Assembly: GCF_030462585.1 (NCBI RefSeq)
Contig: NZ_JASMRU010000016.1
Span: 65,345-126,289, forward strand
DNA: 60,945 bases
Source of the DNA: Pseudomonas sp. CAN1
GTDB taxonomy: Bacteria > Pseudomonadota > Gammaproteobacteria > Pseudomonadales > Pseudomonadaceae
Direction of reading: 5' to 3'
In this document: positions 41,439 through 50,754 of the stretch, piece by piece
Numbering within the stretch: the first letter of the stretch is position 1
How the letters are laid out: each line of letters begins with the position of its first letter
The notes under the pieces: model-generated
The model's database searches: none
Seen by the model: the letters and a program-made list of their open reading frames with translations, nothing else
Told to the model about the DNA's origin: nothing
Position numbers and translations under genes: made by a program

Positions 41439-42938
41439 ATGTCCAGACTGCGCCTGCCGTTTGCCGCGTTGTGCCCGCTCGCCGTGCTTCCCCTGGGGGC
41501 GTCCTTCGCCGCGCCCCTGCAACCCCCGCCGGAATTCAGCTACGACGCCAACGGCACCACCACGGCAACCCTCACCGCCGAGCGCCGCGAGGTGGCGGTG
41601 GGCGATGCGCGCTACGACACCCTGGTGTTCAACGGTAATTACGACGCGCCGCTGTTGCGCCTGAAGCCCGGCGGGACCCTGGCCCTGCGCCTGGACAACC
41701 GCATGGACGACATCACCAACCTGCATTTCCACGGCATGACCGTTTCGCCGCTGGACGAGGGCGACAGCATCTTCCGCGAGACCCGCCCGCACCAGGTCGG
41801 CGTCTACAACATCAAGCTGCCGGCGGATCACAGCCCCGGCGCCTACTGGTACCACAGCCACTTCCATGGCGGCGCGCAGTACCAGGTGTCCGCGGGGATC
41901 GCCGGGCCGATCATCGTCGACGGCATGCTCGATCCCTTCCCGGAACTCAAGGGCATCCGCGAGCGCGTGCTGGTGCTGCGCAACTTCCAGAAGACCGTGA
42001 CCGGGCGCAACGCCACCGAAGTGATCACCAGCGCGCCGTCGATCCGCACCATCAATGGCCAGGCCGAGCCGACCATCGACATCCGCCCCGGCGAGACCCA
42101 GCTCTGGCATTTCCTCAACATCGCCGCCAACCAGTACTTCCGCATTTCCATCGACGGGCAGTCGATGCAGGTGCTGTCCCGCGATGGCAACACCGTGACC
42201 CGGCGGGTCGATGCCAAGGAGGTGCTGATCGGCCCGTCGGCACGCTTCAGCGTATTGGTGGTGGGGCCGCCAGCCGGGCGCCATGACGTGACCATGGGCG
42301 CCGCGAATACCGGGCCGGCAGGGGACACCTATCCGGCCGCACGCCTGGCGATCCTCGAATCCTCCGGTGTGCCGGTGGCGACGAAGCAGATCACCAGCGC
42401 CTATCCCCCGGCCGAGGATTTCCGCCAGGAGAAGGTCGCCAAGGTGCGCCAGTTCGCCTTCCAGGATTCGGATAGCGATGACAACACCTTCCTCATCAAC
42501 GGCACGCGCTTCGATGCCGGCAAGGTCAACACCACGGTGAAGCTGGGAGACCTGGAGGAGTGGCGGCTGTACAACCCGTCCCAGGAACTGCACCAGTTCC
42601 ATATCCACCAGGTGGACTTCCAGGTCACCGAAATCAATGGCAGGCCGGTGCGCTTCAGCGGCTACCGGGACAATGTCTACATCCCGGCCACCGGCTCGAT
42701 CACCCTGCGCATCCCGTTCCGCGATCCGGTGATCCTCGGCAAGTTCGTCTACCACTGCCACATCCTCGAACACGAGGACGGCGGCATGATGCAGGCGATC
42801 CAGGTGGTACGCCCGGAGGACTACGAGCAGGCGGTCAAGCTCGAACCCCTGGGCGGCATCTACGGCGACAACCAGATGTGCGCCTATCTGCGAAACACCG
42901 GGCGGGAGGCTGACAAGGCCAACCCGCTGGCCAAGTGA
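41439..42938 (+). CDS. Periplasmic multicopper oxidase
   Basis: The 499-residue protein has a signal peptide (LCPLAVLPLGASFAAP, end near 25) and three cupredoxin domains. All four copper-site blocks are present: HFHGM with H96/H98, YWYHSHFHG with H139/H141, HQFHIHQVDF near 385-394 and VYHCHILEHEDGGMM near 438-452, which gives the type 1 His-Cys-His-Met set. It oxidises Cu(I) or small phenolic/metal substrates. It is followed by a barrel and a SCO gene, which suggests copper handling. The Met-rich insert of CueO is absent. Confidence 0.9.
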   Translation: MSRLRLPFAALCPLAVLPLGASFAAPLQPPPEFSYDANGTTTATLTAERREVAVGDARYDTLVFNGNYDAPLLRLKPGGTLALRLDNRMDDITNLHFHGMTVSPLDEGDSIFRETRPHQVGVYNIKLPADHSPGAYWYHSHFHGGAQYQVSAGIAGPIIVDGMLDPFPELKGIRERVLVLRNFQKTVTGRNATEVITSAPSIRTINGQAEPTIDIRPGETQLWHFLNIAANQYFRISIDGQSMQVLSRDGNTVTRRVDAKEVLIGPSARFSVLVVGPPAGRHDVTMGAANTGPAGDTYPAARLAILESSGVPVATKQITSAYPPAEDFRQEKVAKVRQFAFQDSDSDDNTFLINGTRFDAGKVNTTVKLGDLEEWRLYNPSQELHQFHIHQVDFQVTEINGRPVRFSGYRDNVYIPATGSITLRIPFRDPVILGKFVYHCHILEHEDGGMMQAIQVVRPEDYEQAVKLEPLGGIYGDNQMCAYLRNTGREADKANPLAK

Positions 42939-42951
42939 CGGGGGCGCCGCC

Positions 42952-44073
42952 ATGACTTCCAATCGCCTGACCCTGCCGATCCTCGGAGCGCTGCTTGCCG
43001 CTCCCGCCGTCCACGCCGACGACGGCCAGTACCCCAACGTCGGCCTGGATTACGACGCTACCTTCCAGTACGACTACACGCGCGCCGACCACTCGCAGCC
43101 CGGCGGACGGGAGACGCTGGACGGCTACCCGGACATCAACAGCACCTTCTACTTCCGCTTCAGCCGCGACGCGCAGATTCGCTTCTCCACCGAGATCAAT
43201 CCGATCGAACCGCCCAACAACGGCGAGAAGCGCTTCTTCGAAGACGTCGGCATGGTCATCAACGAGCTGAACTACTACCAGCAGTTCGACAAGCAGGCAT
43301 TCGTCGTCGGCAAGTACCACGTGCCCATCGGCCGCGCCATGGACCAGGCGCCGGGGCTCTATACCAGTGATTTCGTCGACACCTACGACATGGATGGCAT
43401 GCTCGGCGGCACCTATTCGTACCGCTTCTTCAGTCAGAGTCTGGGCAACATCGAGCCGAACCTGAGCCTCTACAGCGCCGACAACTCCTACCTGGGGCGG
43501 CCGTACTTCCGCCATGGCGAGATGCTCAAGAAGAGCGACGGTGGCCCGGCCAATACCGGCAAGCTCGACTCCTACGCGTTGATGGTGAACTGGCTGGCGA
43601 TCCCGGCGATTCCCTACCTCGAACTGCAGGCCGGCTATGCGCGCAGCCGCGAGGGCGATGAGGTGACGGGGCAGGGCACGCCGGACGACGAGATCATCCG
43701 CCTGGCCTCGGCTCGCTACATCTGGGCCTTCCACGGCAACACCCTAGGGCCGACCCTGGGCGAGAAGTACATGGACCTGGTGCCCTTCATCGAATACGCC
43801 GACGTGGACAACGAGGATGCCATCCAGGGCAACGACACCAAGTACCTGACCACCGCGCTGACCTTCGACTGGGGGCTGTGGGCCTTCGGCCTGACCCGCA
43901 CCAACAAGAGCTACCGGCTGAGCGATACCCCGGACGACTACCTCAACGAGTTCAGCGTGGTCTACAACATCACCGGGCAGCTCAAGCTCGACGTCTCCGC
44001 CGGCACGCAGAAGCAGCAGGGCGAGAACTCCAACATCGTCGGCCTGGCGCTGACCTATTCGGGAGGTTATTGA
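42952..44073 (+). CDS. Outer-membrane beta-barrel protein of unknown function
   Basis: The 373-residue protein has a signal peptide (end near residue 23) and a series of aromatic-rich amphipathic strands (DINSTFYFRFSRDAQIRFSTEI, spread over residues 60-85; LKLDVSAGTQKQQG near 343) ending in LALTYSGGY with a C-terminal Tyr, as in porins. It starts 13 nt after the multicopper oxidase and 2 nt before the SCO gene, so it is co-transcribed. A role in metal passage across the outer membrane is inference. Confidence 0.75.
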   Translation: MTSNRLTLPILGALLAAPAVHADDGQYPNVGLDYDATFQYDYTRADHSQPGGRETLDGYPDINSTFYFRFSRDAQIRFSTEINPIEPPNNGEKRFFEDVGMVINELNYYQQFDKQAFVVGKYHVPIGRAMDQAPGLYTSDFVDTYDMDGMLGGTYSYRFFSQSLGNIEPNLSLYSADNSYLGRPYFRHGEMLKKSDGGPANTGKLDSYALMVNWLAIPAIPYLELQAGYARSREGDEVTGQGTPDDEIIRLASARYIWAFHGNTLGPTLGEKYMDLVPFIEYADVDNEDAIQGNDTKYLTTALTFDWGLWAFGLTRTNKSYRLSDTPDDYLNEFSVVYNITGQLKLDVSAGTQKQQGENSNIVGLALTYSGGY

Positions 44074-44075
44074 GC

Positions 44076-44627
44076 ATGCGGCTGTGGCTGATCGGCCTGG
44101 CGCTGTGCGCCGCTTTGAGCGTCGCGGCGACGCGCAGCGATGTCGGCGGGCCATTCAGCCTGACCGACCAGGACGGCCGGCGCGTCACCCAGCAGGATTA
44201 CGCAGGGCGCCCGGCGCTGCTCTATTTCGGCTTCACCTCCTGCCCGGACATCTGCCCGACGGACCTGGCAAAGATGGCGCGTATCGCCCGCGCGGTGGAG
44301 CAGGAAAAGGGCATCAAGCCGCGGCCGATCTTCGTCACCCTCGACCCCGAGCGCGACACGCCGCAGCAGCTCAAGGGCTATGTCGGGCACTTCGATCCGG
44401 AGTTCGTCGGCCTCACCGGCACGCCGCAGCAGATAGTCGCGATCACCGACGAGTACCACGTCTTCTACAAGAAGGTGCCCTACGGTGACAAACCCGGCGA
44501 CTACACCGTGGACCATTCCACCATCCTCTTCCTGCTGGACAGGGACGGCGGCTATCTCGATCACTTCGGGCGGGGGTTGCCGGAGGACGAGATCATCCGT
44601 CGGATCAACTCCCGCCTGACGCCCTGA
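44076..44627 (+). CDS. SCO family copper-binding thioredoxin-fold protein
   Basis: The 183-residue protein has an N-terminal signal (MRLWLIGLALCAALSVAA), the copper site TSCPDICPTDL (two Cys near 56 and 60) and the distal His in TVDHSTILFLLD (near 150). SCO proteins deliver copper to cytochrome oxidase or other cuproproteins in the periplasm. Here the partner is likely the adjacent multicopper oxidase, as no cytochrome oxidase genes are near. Confidence 0.9.
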   Translation: MRLWLIGLALCAALSVAATRSDVGGPFSLTDQDGRRVTQQDYAGRPALLYFGFTSCPDICPTDLAKMARIARAVEQEKGIKPRPIFVTLDPERDTPQQLKGYVGHFDPEFVGLTGTPQQIVAITDEYHVFYKKVPYGDKPGDYTVDHSTILFLLDRDGGYLDHFGRGLPEDEIIRRINSRLTP

Positions 44628-44636
44628 CCTGCTGTC

Positions 44637-45032
44637 GTAGGGCGCATAACGCCTACGGCGTTATCCGCCGCCCGCCGCAGGCACGGCCCCCTGTAGGAGC
44701 GAGCTTGCTCGCGAACCTCGCTTCACGCCGAGCCACCAGTGCATTGCAATCGCGAGCAAGGACTGGACGTTCCCCTCAGTCCTACGAAGAGCTGCTTTAG
44801 CGCAGCAGGATGCAAAACGGCGGATAACCGCGAACGGTTATTCGCCCTACGAACTGTGGCCGATTGCCGTGGGGCTGGGGCTGTTCGCGAGCAAGCTCGC
44901 TCCTACGAAAAGCAGGCACAGATGCCGGGGCGCTCTGCGCGGAGCTGACCTGTAGGAGCGAGCTTGCTCGTGAACGCTCTTGCCGCCGATACCGCGACGG
45001 CGGATAACGCTGGCGCGTTATGCGCCCTACGG
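44637..45032. repeat. Tandem cluster of seven REP-like elements
   Basis: ATAAC-type units lie at 44637-44672, 44817-44853 and 44996-45032. GTAGGAGCGAGC-type units lie at 44692-44717, 44884-44909 and 44951-44976, with a degenerate one at 44748-44785. Orientations alternate. No gene is seen in the gap between the SCO gene and the small lipoprotein gene. Confidence 0.8.
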
Positions 45033-45066
45033 TTGGGATCGGTCTGCGATACCCCGAAAAGCCGCA

Positions 45067-45246
45067 TCAACGCCGCGGGATCGACTGCACCTGCGGCTGT
45101 ATCTGCTGCTGCGGGATGCGCCCGTAGCCCATCTGGCCGTCATTCATCGGCGGCGGTGGCGGGGCGTCGTCGTGGCTGCCGCAGGAGGAGCCGCCGAGCA
45201 GCACGGCCAGCGCGCCAATGAGCAGCAGGAAAGTGGTTTTTCGCAT
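45067..45246 (-). CDS. Small exported (possibly lipo-) protein, 59 aa
   Basis: The start at 45244-45246 follows GGGAG by 9 nt. The N-terminus MRKTTFLLLIGALAVLLGGSSC is a signal sequence ending in a Cys, although the GSSC box is not an ideal lipobox. The mature part is rich in Pro and Gln (DDAPPPPPMNDG, PQQQIQPQVQ) and has no evident fold. It is transcribed alone between two repeat-rich gaps. Confidence 0.55.
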   Translation of the reverse strand: MRKTTFLLLIGALAVLLGGSSCGSHDDAPPPPPMNDGQMGYGRIPQQQIQPQVQSIPRR

Positions 45247-45470
45247 GACGCTCGCTCCCCGGTAAGTCGTCCTTTCAGTGAAAGCGAAAACCCGCCCGCG
45301 AGCCGATCGGCCTGACGAATGGGGGGCGCCGGCAGTTGCCCGCGGGGTGTCCTGGCCATTGCTCGAAACCTCAACAATCGGGCGTTTCGACGATCGTGCA
45401 GATTGCCATGGCTCGACCATACTCAGGCGACTCGCTCCGGCGTCGTGCTCGGGGGAACAAGGAGGGCGGG

Positions 45471-45866
45471 ATGCTTGACTATGTAGCATTGGGGATACTG
45501 ATTTTCGCGGCGGTGGTGCTGTTCTACGGGATCATCGTGCTGCACGACATCCCCTACGAGATCGCGGTACACCGCAAACACCCCCACCAGGACGCGATCC
45601 ACGCGGCCGGCTGGGTCAGCCTTTTCACCCTGCATGCGCTGTGGCCGTTCCTGTGGATCTGGGCCATGTTGTACCGCGAGGATCGCGGCTGGGGTTTCCA
45701 CCACGGCAAGACGCCGGCACAGGAGGCCGAATACCTCGAACAGCAACTGGCGGAGCTACGCCGGCGCCTGGAGGTGCTGGAAGGCCGCAGCCCGGCTATG
45801 GCAACGACTACGGCTGCCGCGCCACCGCCGGCACCGGCAAACACACAACCGGGCGGGGAGGGCTGA
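45471..45866 (+). CDS. DUF3302 inner-membrane protein (YiaW-like)
   Basis: The 131-residue protein has two membrane helices (ALGILIFAAVVLFYGIIVL near 6-24, and around 47-68) separated by HDIPYEIAVHRKHPHQD, the DUF3302 signature, and a C-terminal coiled coil (EAEYLEQQLAELRRRLEVLEG). It ends 3 nt before the HlyD-family gene, the same pairing as yiaW-yiaV in E. coli. The function of the family is unknown; it likely works with the adaptor. Confidence 0.85.
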   Translation: MLDYVALGILIFAAVVLFYGIIVLHDIPYEIAVHRKHPHQDAIHAAGWVSLFTLHALWPFLWIWAMLYREDRGWGFHHGKTPAQEAEYLEQQLAELRRRLEVLEGRSPAMATTTAAAPPPAPANTQPGGEG

Positions 45867-45869
45867 GCC

Positions 45870-46829
45870 ATGGACCTGTTGCTGATCCTCACCTACACCG
45901 CCTTCTGCGTCGCCATCTTCAAGATCTTCCGCATCCCGCTGAACAAGTGGACGGTGCCCACCGCCGTGCTCGGCGGCATCGTGCTGATCGGCACGCTGAT
46001 CTTCCTGATGAACTACAACCACCCGTATTCCGAGGTGGCGCGTTCCTACTACGTCACCACCCCGGTAATCCCGGTGGTCACCGGCCAGGTCATCGAGGTG
46101 CCGGTGCAGGGTAACGAGATGATCGAGAAAGGGACGGTGCTGTTCCGCATCGATCCGAAACCCTTCCAGCTCAAGCTGGATTCGCTCAAGGCGCAGCTGG
46201 TGTCGGCGCGCGCCGACCAGGGTCGCGCCCGCGAACTGGCGCTGCGCAATGTCGGCAACAAGCGCGACGTCGACCTGACCACCGCCCGCGTCGATGACCT
46301 CAATGCGCAGCTGGCGCTGGCCCAGTTCAACCTGGACAACACCGTGGTGCGCGCGCCCTCGCGCGGCTTCGTCAGCCACGTATCGCTGCGTCCGGGGATG
46401 ATGGCCAGCCGCTTGCCGCTGCGCCCGTCGATGGTCTTCGTGCCGGATGAAGGGCCGTACTTCACTGCCTGGATGCGGCAGAACAGCCAGCTGCGCCTGA
46501 CCACCGGCGACGAGGCCGAAGTCGCCTTCGACGGCATTCCCGGCAAGGTGTTTTCCGGCACCGTGGACAAGGTCCTGCCAGTGATCGGCGAGGGTCAGGT
46601 GCAGCCCTCCGGCACCCTGATCAGCTATACCGGCTCGCCGCCGCCGGGGCGCGTCCCGGTGGTGATCAAGATCACCGATCCGGACTACGCCCAGTACGCT
46701 GACCTCATGCCCGGCGGGGCTTACGGCCAGGCAGCGCTGTACAGCGAGCACTTCCACCACGTGGCGATCATGCGCAAGATCCTCCTGCGCATGGCGGCCT
46801 GGATGAACTACATCTTCCCGTTCCACTGA
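45870..46829 (+). CDS. HlyD/EmrA-type membrane fusion protein (YiaV-like)
   Basis: The 319-residue protein has two N-terminal membrane helices (about 4-20 and 30-48), a lipoyl half (QGNEMIEKGTVLFRIDP), a short helical hairpin (about 105-160) and the barrel region with TVVRAPSRGFVSHVSLRPGM. No ATPase or MFS pump gene is adjacent, as in yiaV. It pairs with the DUF3302 gene just upstream. Confidence 0.9.
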   Translation: MDLLLILTYTAFCVAIFKIFRIPLNKWTVPTAVLGGIVLIGTLIFLMNYNHPYSEVARSYYVTTPVIPVVTGQVIEVPVQGNEMIEKGTVLFRIDPKPFQLKLDSLKAQLVSARADQGRARELALRNVGNKRDVDLTTARVDDLNAQLALAQFNLDNTVVRAPSRGFVSHVSLRPGMMASRLPLRPSMVFVPDEGPYFTAWMRQNSQLRLTTGDEAEVAFDGIPGKVFSGTVDKVLPVIGEGQVQPSGTLISYTGSPPPGRVPVVIKITDPDYAQYADLMPGGAYGQAALYSEHFHHVAIMRKILLRMAAWMNYIFPFH

Positions 46830-46965
46830 TCCTGAGCTTGGCGGCGCCCCGCGAGGGGCGCCTGCGCGCGGGCGCTCGTCCGGGCGCGAAACAACACGGG
46901 GGAGGGGATAACGCAGTCTCCTGCCGTGCAACCTGGCGACATCGATATCCCAACCGGAGAACCCT

Positions 46966-47637
46966 ATGAAGGTCACTGTCGCGTTGTTGTCCCTGCTGTT
47001 GTTGCCGTTACTGCAAGGCTGCGCGGAAAAGCAGGTGCAGCCGGAGGAGTACTCCGGCTTCCTGTATGACTACTCGCGCCTTACCGAACAGGAAAACGCC
47101 TCGGGTACCAAGGTCCTGGCGTGGATTGATCCCAAGCTCAACCTGATGAACTATCGCAGCATCGTCATCGAACGCTCGCAGTTCTACCCGACGCCGCAAC
47201 CCACCGCGCAGCTCTCGCAGCAGACCATGACGCAGATTACCGAGTACTACGACAAGGCCCTGCGCCGCGAGCTGGGCCAGGTGCTGCAGGTGGTCGACAA
47301 GCCTGGCCCCGGCACCCTGGTGCTGCGCCCGGCGATCACCGCGGTGAGCAGCCACACGCAGTCGCTCAAGCCCTATGAAGTGATCCCCATCGCCCTGATC
47401 GCCGCCGGCGTCAGCACCGCCACCGGCATCCGCGACCAGGACACCCAGATCGGCACCGAAGCGGCCATTCTCGACGGCCCGTCCAGCCGCGTGGTCGCCC
47501 AGGTGGTGCGCAAGGGCACCGGGCATGCGCTGGAGAACGACAGCCAGGCCATGGCCGCCAGCGACTTCAAGGGCGTGCTCGACGGCTGGGCCCGCGACAT
47601 GCGCATGACCTACAGCAAGCTGCGCGAACTCAAGTAA
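46966..47637 (+). CDS. DUF3313 lipoprotein
   Basis: The 223-residue protein has the lipobox LLQGC (Cys20) after a short signal. Residues 30-215 match DUF3313: YSGFLYDYSRL, NYRSIVIERSQFYP, and later LRPAITAVSSHTQSL. The family is of unknown function. The outer membrane is its expected place because Ala follows the Cys. It is monocistronic; a GC-rich hairpin follows at 47649-47676. Confidence 0.85.
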   Translation: MKVTVALLSLLLLPLLQGCAEKQVQPEEYSGFLYDYSRLTEQENASGTKVLAWIDPKLNLMNYRSIVIERSQFYPTPQPTAQLSQQTMTQITEYYDKALRRELGQVLQVVDKPGPGTLVLRPAITAVSSHTQSLKPYEVIPIALIAAGVSTATGIRDQDTQIGTEAAILDGPSSRVVAQVVRKGTGHALENDSQAMAASDFKGVLDGWARDMRMTYSKLRELK

Positions 47638-47648
47638 ACCCTTCCCCA

Positions 47649-47676
47649 GACGCGGCGCTCGGCCGGGCGCCGCGTC
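47649..47676 (+). terminator. Hairpin after the DUF3313 gene
   Basis: GACGCGGCGC and GCGCCGCGTC form a 10-bp stem with an 8-nt loop 12 nt after the stop. There is only a weak T-rich tail, so termination is probable but not certain. Confidence 0.55.
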
Positions 47677-47812
47677 GTCCTGTCATGAAATGAAAAGCCC
47701 CTGTCGCACCATGTGAAGCCGCCTGCCGGCCCCCTGCCTATTGTCCGCTCAAAGGGCGCTTGCCCGCTCCAAACGGAGCGCCCACGACAACAAGACAACT
47801 GGAGACTCCGGC

Positions 47813-48793
47813 ATGGCCAAGGCCGTTCGCTTCTATGAAACAGGGGGCCCCGAAGTCCTGCGCTACGAGGACGTGGAGGTCGGCGAGCCCGGCCCGGGGC
47901 AGGTACGCATCCGCCATGTGGCGGTGGGCCTGAACTACGCGGACACCTATTTCCGCAATGGCACCTACGCCGTCCCGCTGCCCAGCGGCATGGGCGTGGA
48001 AGCCGCCGGCGTGGTAGTGGCGGTGGGCGAGGGCGTGAGCAACGTCGTGCCCGGCGACCGCGTCACCTACACCGGCTTCATCAACACCCTCGGCGCCTAC
48101 AGCACCGAGCGCCTGGTGCCGGCGGCGCCGCTGATCCGCCTGCCGGAGAACATCGCCTTCGAGACCGCCGCCGCCATGACCATGCGCGGCCTGACCTCGG
48201 CCTACCTGCTGCGGCGCATCCACGACTTCAAGCCGGGTCAGAGCATCCTCCTGCACGCTGCTGCCGGCGGTGTCGGGCTGATCGTCGCGCAGTGGGCCAA
48301 GCTGCTCGGCCTGAGCGTGATCGGCACCGTTTCCAGCGACGCCAAGGCCGAGATCGCCTTCGCCCACGGCTGCGAGCACGTCATCAACTACAGCCAGGAA
48401 GGTGTCGCCGAGCGCGTGCGCGAACTGACCGATGGCCGTGGCGTGGACGTGGTCTTCGACAGCGTCGGCAAGGACACCTTCATGACCTCCCTGGAGTCGC
48501 TCAAGCGCCGTGGCCTGATGGTCTGCGTCGGCACCGCGTCGGGCCCGATCCCGCCGTTCGATCCGGTGCTGCTGGCGATGAAGGGCTCGATCTTCCTCAC
48601 TCGCCCGGCCCTGGCCGACTACATCGCCGACCCGGCGGAAAAGGCCGCGCTGCTGGACGAGCTGTTCACCCACGTGGGCAACGGCGACATCCGCATCGAG
48701 ATCAACCAGCACTACGCGCTGGCGGATGCCGTGCAGGCCCACCGCGACCTCGAGTCGCGCAAGACCACCGGCTCGTCGATCTTCGTCATCTGA
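47813..48793 (+). CDS. NADPH:quinone oxidoreductase-type zinc-free MDR protein
   Basis: The 326-residue protein is a QOR-type medium-chain reductase: GVEAAGVVVAVGEGVSNVVPGDRV near 61-84 and the nucleotide loop LHAAAGGVGLIVAQWAK near 146-162. The zinc-binding Cys residues of alcohol dehydrogenases are absent. It reduces quinones or enals with NADPH. The gene leads the operon with the TauD and BKACE genes (10-nt gap), so it may reduce an unsaturated intermediate there. An imperfect CA motif (AACAAGAC) lies in its leader. Confidence 0.85.
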   Translation: MAKAVRFYETGGPEVLRYEDVEVGEPGPGQVRIRHVAVGLNYADTYFRNGTYAVPLPSGMGVEAAGVVVAVGEGVSNVVPGDRVTYTGFINTLGAYSTERLVPAAPLIRLPENIAFETAAAMTMRGLTSAYLLRRIHDFKPGQSILLHAAAGGVGLIVAQWAKLLGLSVIGTVSSDAKAEIAFAHGCEHVINYSQEGVAERVRELTDGRGVDVVFDSVGKDTFMTSLESLKRRGLMVCVGTASGPIPPFDPVLLAMKGSIFLTRPALADYIADPAEKAALLDELFTHVGNGDIRIEINQHYALADAVQAHRDLESRKTTGSSIFVI

Positions 48794-48803
48794 GGGCGCC
48801 GCC

Positions 48804-49652
48804 ATGCACGTAGAACGTCTGACCTGCAGCATCGGCGCCGAAATCTCCGGGGTGAACCTGGGCGACGCCTCCCGCGATGAAGGCCTGTTCGCCGAGCTGC
48901 GCGAGCTGCTGCTCAAGCACAAGGTGCTGTTCCTGCGCGACCAGGACATCACCCGCGCCGAGCACGTGGCCTTCGCCCGTCGCTTCGGCGAGCTGGAAGA
49001 CCACCCGGTGGCCGGCAGCGACCCGGAGCATCCGGGCCTGGTGCGCATCTACAAGACCCCGGACCTGCCCAACGACCGCTACGAGAACGCCTGGCACACA
49101 GACGCCACCTGGCGCGAGGTGCCGCCCCTGGGCTGCGTCCTGCGCTGCGTGGAGTGCCCGCCGGTAGGTGGCGACACCATGTGGGCGAACATGGCCCTGG
49201 CCTACGACATGCTCCCGCCAGAGATCAAGGAGCGCATCGCCAAGCTGCGCGCGCGCCACAGCATCGAGGCCAGCTTCGGCGCGGCCATGCCCATCGAGAA
49301 GCGCCTGGCATTGAAGTCCATGTACCCCGACGCCGAGCACCCGGTGGTGCGCACCCACCCGGAAACCGGCGAGAAGGTGCTGTTCGTCAACGCCTTCACC
49401 ACCCACTTCAGCAACTACCACACGCCGCAGAACGTGCGCTTCGGCCAGGACGCCAACCCCGGCGCGGCGGACCTGCTGCGCTACCTGGTGAGCCAGGTGT
49501 ACATCCCCGAATTCCAGGTGCGCTGGCGCTGGAAGAAGAACGATGTGGCGATCTGGGACAACCGCTGTACCCAGCACTACGCGGTGATGGACTACCCGCC
49601 CTGCGTGCGCCGCATGGAACGCGCCGGAATCATCGGCGACAAGCCGTTCTGA
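48804..49652 (+). CDS. TauD/TfdA family Fe(II)/2-oxoglutarate dioxygenase
   Basis: The 282-residue protein has the iron facial triad: HTD with H98 and D100 and the distal H258 in CTQHYAVMDY, followed by Arg near 269 for 2-oxoglutarate. FLRDQDITRAEHVAFARRFG near 43-62 matches TauD. The family hydroxylates next to a sulfonate, ether or amine and so splits the molecule. It lies between the reductase and the keto-acid cleavage enzyme, which suggests that the product becomes a beta-keto acid. The substrate is unknown. Confidence 0.9.
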   Translation: MHVERLTCSIGAEISGVNLGDASRDEGLFAELRELLLKHKVLFLRDQDITRAEHVAFARRFGELEDHPVAGSDPEHPGLVRIYKTPDLPNDRYENAWHTDATWREVPPLGCVLRCVECPPVGGDTMWANMALAYDMLPPEIKERIAKLRARHSIEASFGAAMPIEKRLALKSMYPDAEHPVVRTHPETGEKVLFVNAFTTHFSNYHTPQNVRFGQDANPGAADLLRYLVSQVYIPEFQVRWRWKKNDVAIWDNRCTQHYAVMDYPPCVRRMERAGIIGDKPF

Positions 49653-49673
49653 GCCCCTGAAAAGATTTCTGAC

Positions 49674-49681
49674 AAGAACAA
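49674..49681 (+). promoter_or_regulatory. Crc/Hfq CA motif before the BKACE gene
   Basis: AAGAACAA matches AANAANAA and lies 15 nt before the ATG, between the TauD stop and the BKACE ribosome binding site. Confidence 0.55.
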
Positions 49682-49695
49682 TTACGGAGACCGAC

Positions 49696-50748
49696 ATGCA
49701 ATTCTTCGACGATTCGCTGCACCCCGAGAACCAGGACAAGGTGGTCATCACCACCGCTCCCTACGGCCCTGAGTGGATGCCCGAGGACTTCCCCGAAGAC
49801 ATCCCGGTGACCATGGACGAGCAGGTGCAGAAGGCCGTTGACTGCTACGAGGCCGGCGCCACCGTGCTCCACCTGCACGTCCGCGAGCTGGACGGCAAGG
49901 GCTCCAAGCGCCTGTCCAAGTTCAACGAGCTGATCGCCGGCGTGCGCGAAGCCGTGCCGGACATGATCATCCAGGTCGGCGGCTCGATCTCCTTCGCCCC
50001 GGAAAGCGACGGCGAAGCAGCCAAGTGGCTGTCCGACGACACCCGTCACATGCTCGCCGAGCTGACCCCCAAGCCCGACCAGGTGACGGTGGCGATCAAC
50101 ACCACCCAGATGAACATCATGGAGCTGCTCTACCCGGAGTACCTCAAGGGCACCTCCCTGGAGAACCCGCTGTACCAGGCGGCCTACAGCGAGATGACCG
50201 TACCGGCCGGCCCGGCCTGGGTCGAGGAGCACCTCAAGCGCCTGCAGGCTGCCGGCATCCAGCCACACTTCCAGCTCACCGGCATGCATGCCCTGGAAAC
50301 CCTCGAGCGCCTGGTGCGCAAGGGTGTCTACAAGGGCCCGCTGAACCTGACCTGGATCGGTATCGGCGGCGGCTTCGACGGCCCCAACCCGTTCAACTTC
50401 ATGAATTTCGTGCACCGCGCACCGGATGGCGCCACCGTCACCGCCGAGTCGCTGCTCAAGAACGTCCTGCCGTTCAACATGATGGCGATGGCCATGGGGC
50501 TGCACCCGCGTTGCGGCATCGAGGACACCATCATCGGCCAGCACGGCCAGCGCATGACTTCGGTGGAGCAGATCCAGCAGTGCGTCCGCGTCGCCCATGA
50601 ACTGGGCCGCGAGGTCGCCAGCGGCAAGGAAGCGCGCGCCATCTACAAGATCGGCGTGCAGTACGACAGCGTCGAGGAAACCCTGCGCATGAACGGCATG
50701 GCGCCCAACCGCCAGCCGGGCCAGAAGTCCGTCCCGCTTCGCGCGTGA
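49696..50748 (+). CDS. Beta-keto acid cleavage enzyme (BKACE, 3-keto-5-aminohexanoate cleavage family)
   Basis: The 350-residue TIM barrel has the zinc ligands in VLHLHVRELDG (H59 and H61) and the later conserved blocks IIQVGGSIS near 95, GIGGGFDGPNPFN near 222 and NVLPFNMMAMAMGLHPRCGIEDTI, split around 260-280. The family condenses a beta-keto acid with acetyl-CoA to give acetoacetate and an acyl-CoA. N-terminal extension (about 15 residues) is longer than in Kce. The gene ends an operon closed by a terminator at 50755-50793. Confidence 0.9.
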   Translation: MQFFDDSLHPENQDKVVITTAPYGPEWMPEDFPEDIPVTMDEQVQKAVDCYEAGATVLHLHVRELDGKGSKRLSKFNELIAGVREAVPDMIIQVGGSISFAPESDGEAAKWLSDDTRHMLAELTPKPDQVTVAINTTQMNIMELLYPEYLKGTSLENPLYQAAYSEMTVPAGPAWVEEHLKRLQAAGIQPHFQLTGMHALETLERLVRKGVYKGPLNLTWIGIGGGFDGPNPFNFMNFVHRAPDGATVTAESLLKNVLPFNMMAMAMGLHPRCGIEDTIIGQHGQRMTSVEQIQQCVRVAHELGREVASGKEARAIYKIGVQYDSVEETLRMNGMAPNRQPGQKSVPLRA

Positions 50749-50754
50749 CAGGCT

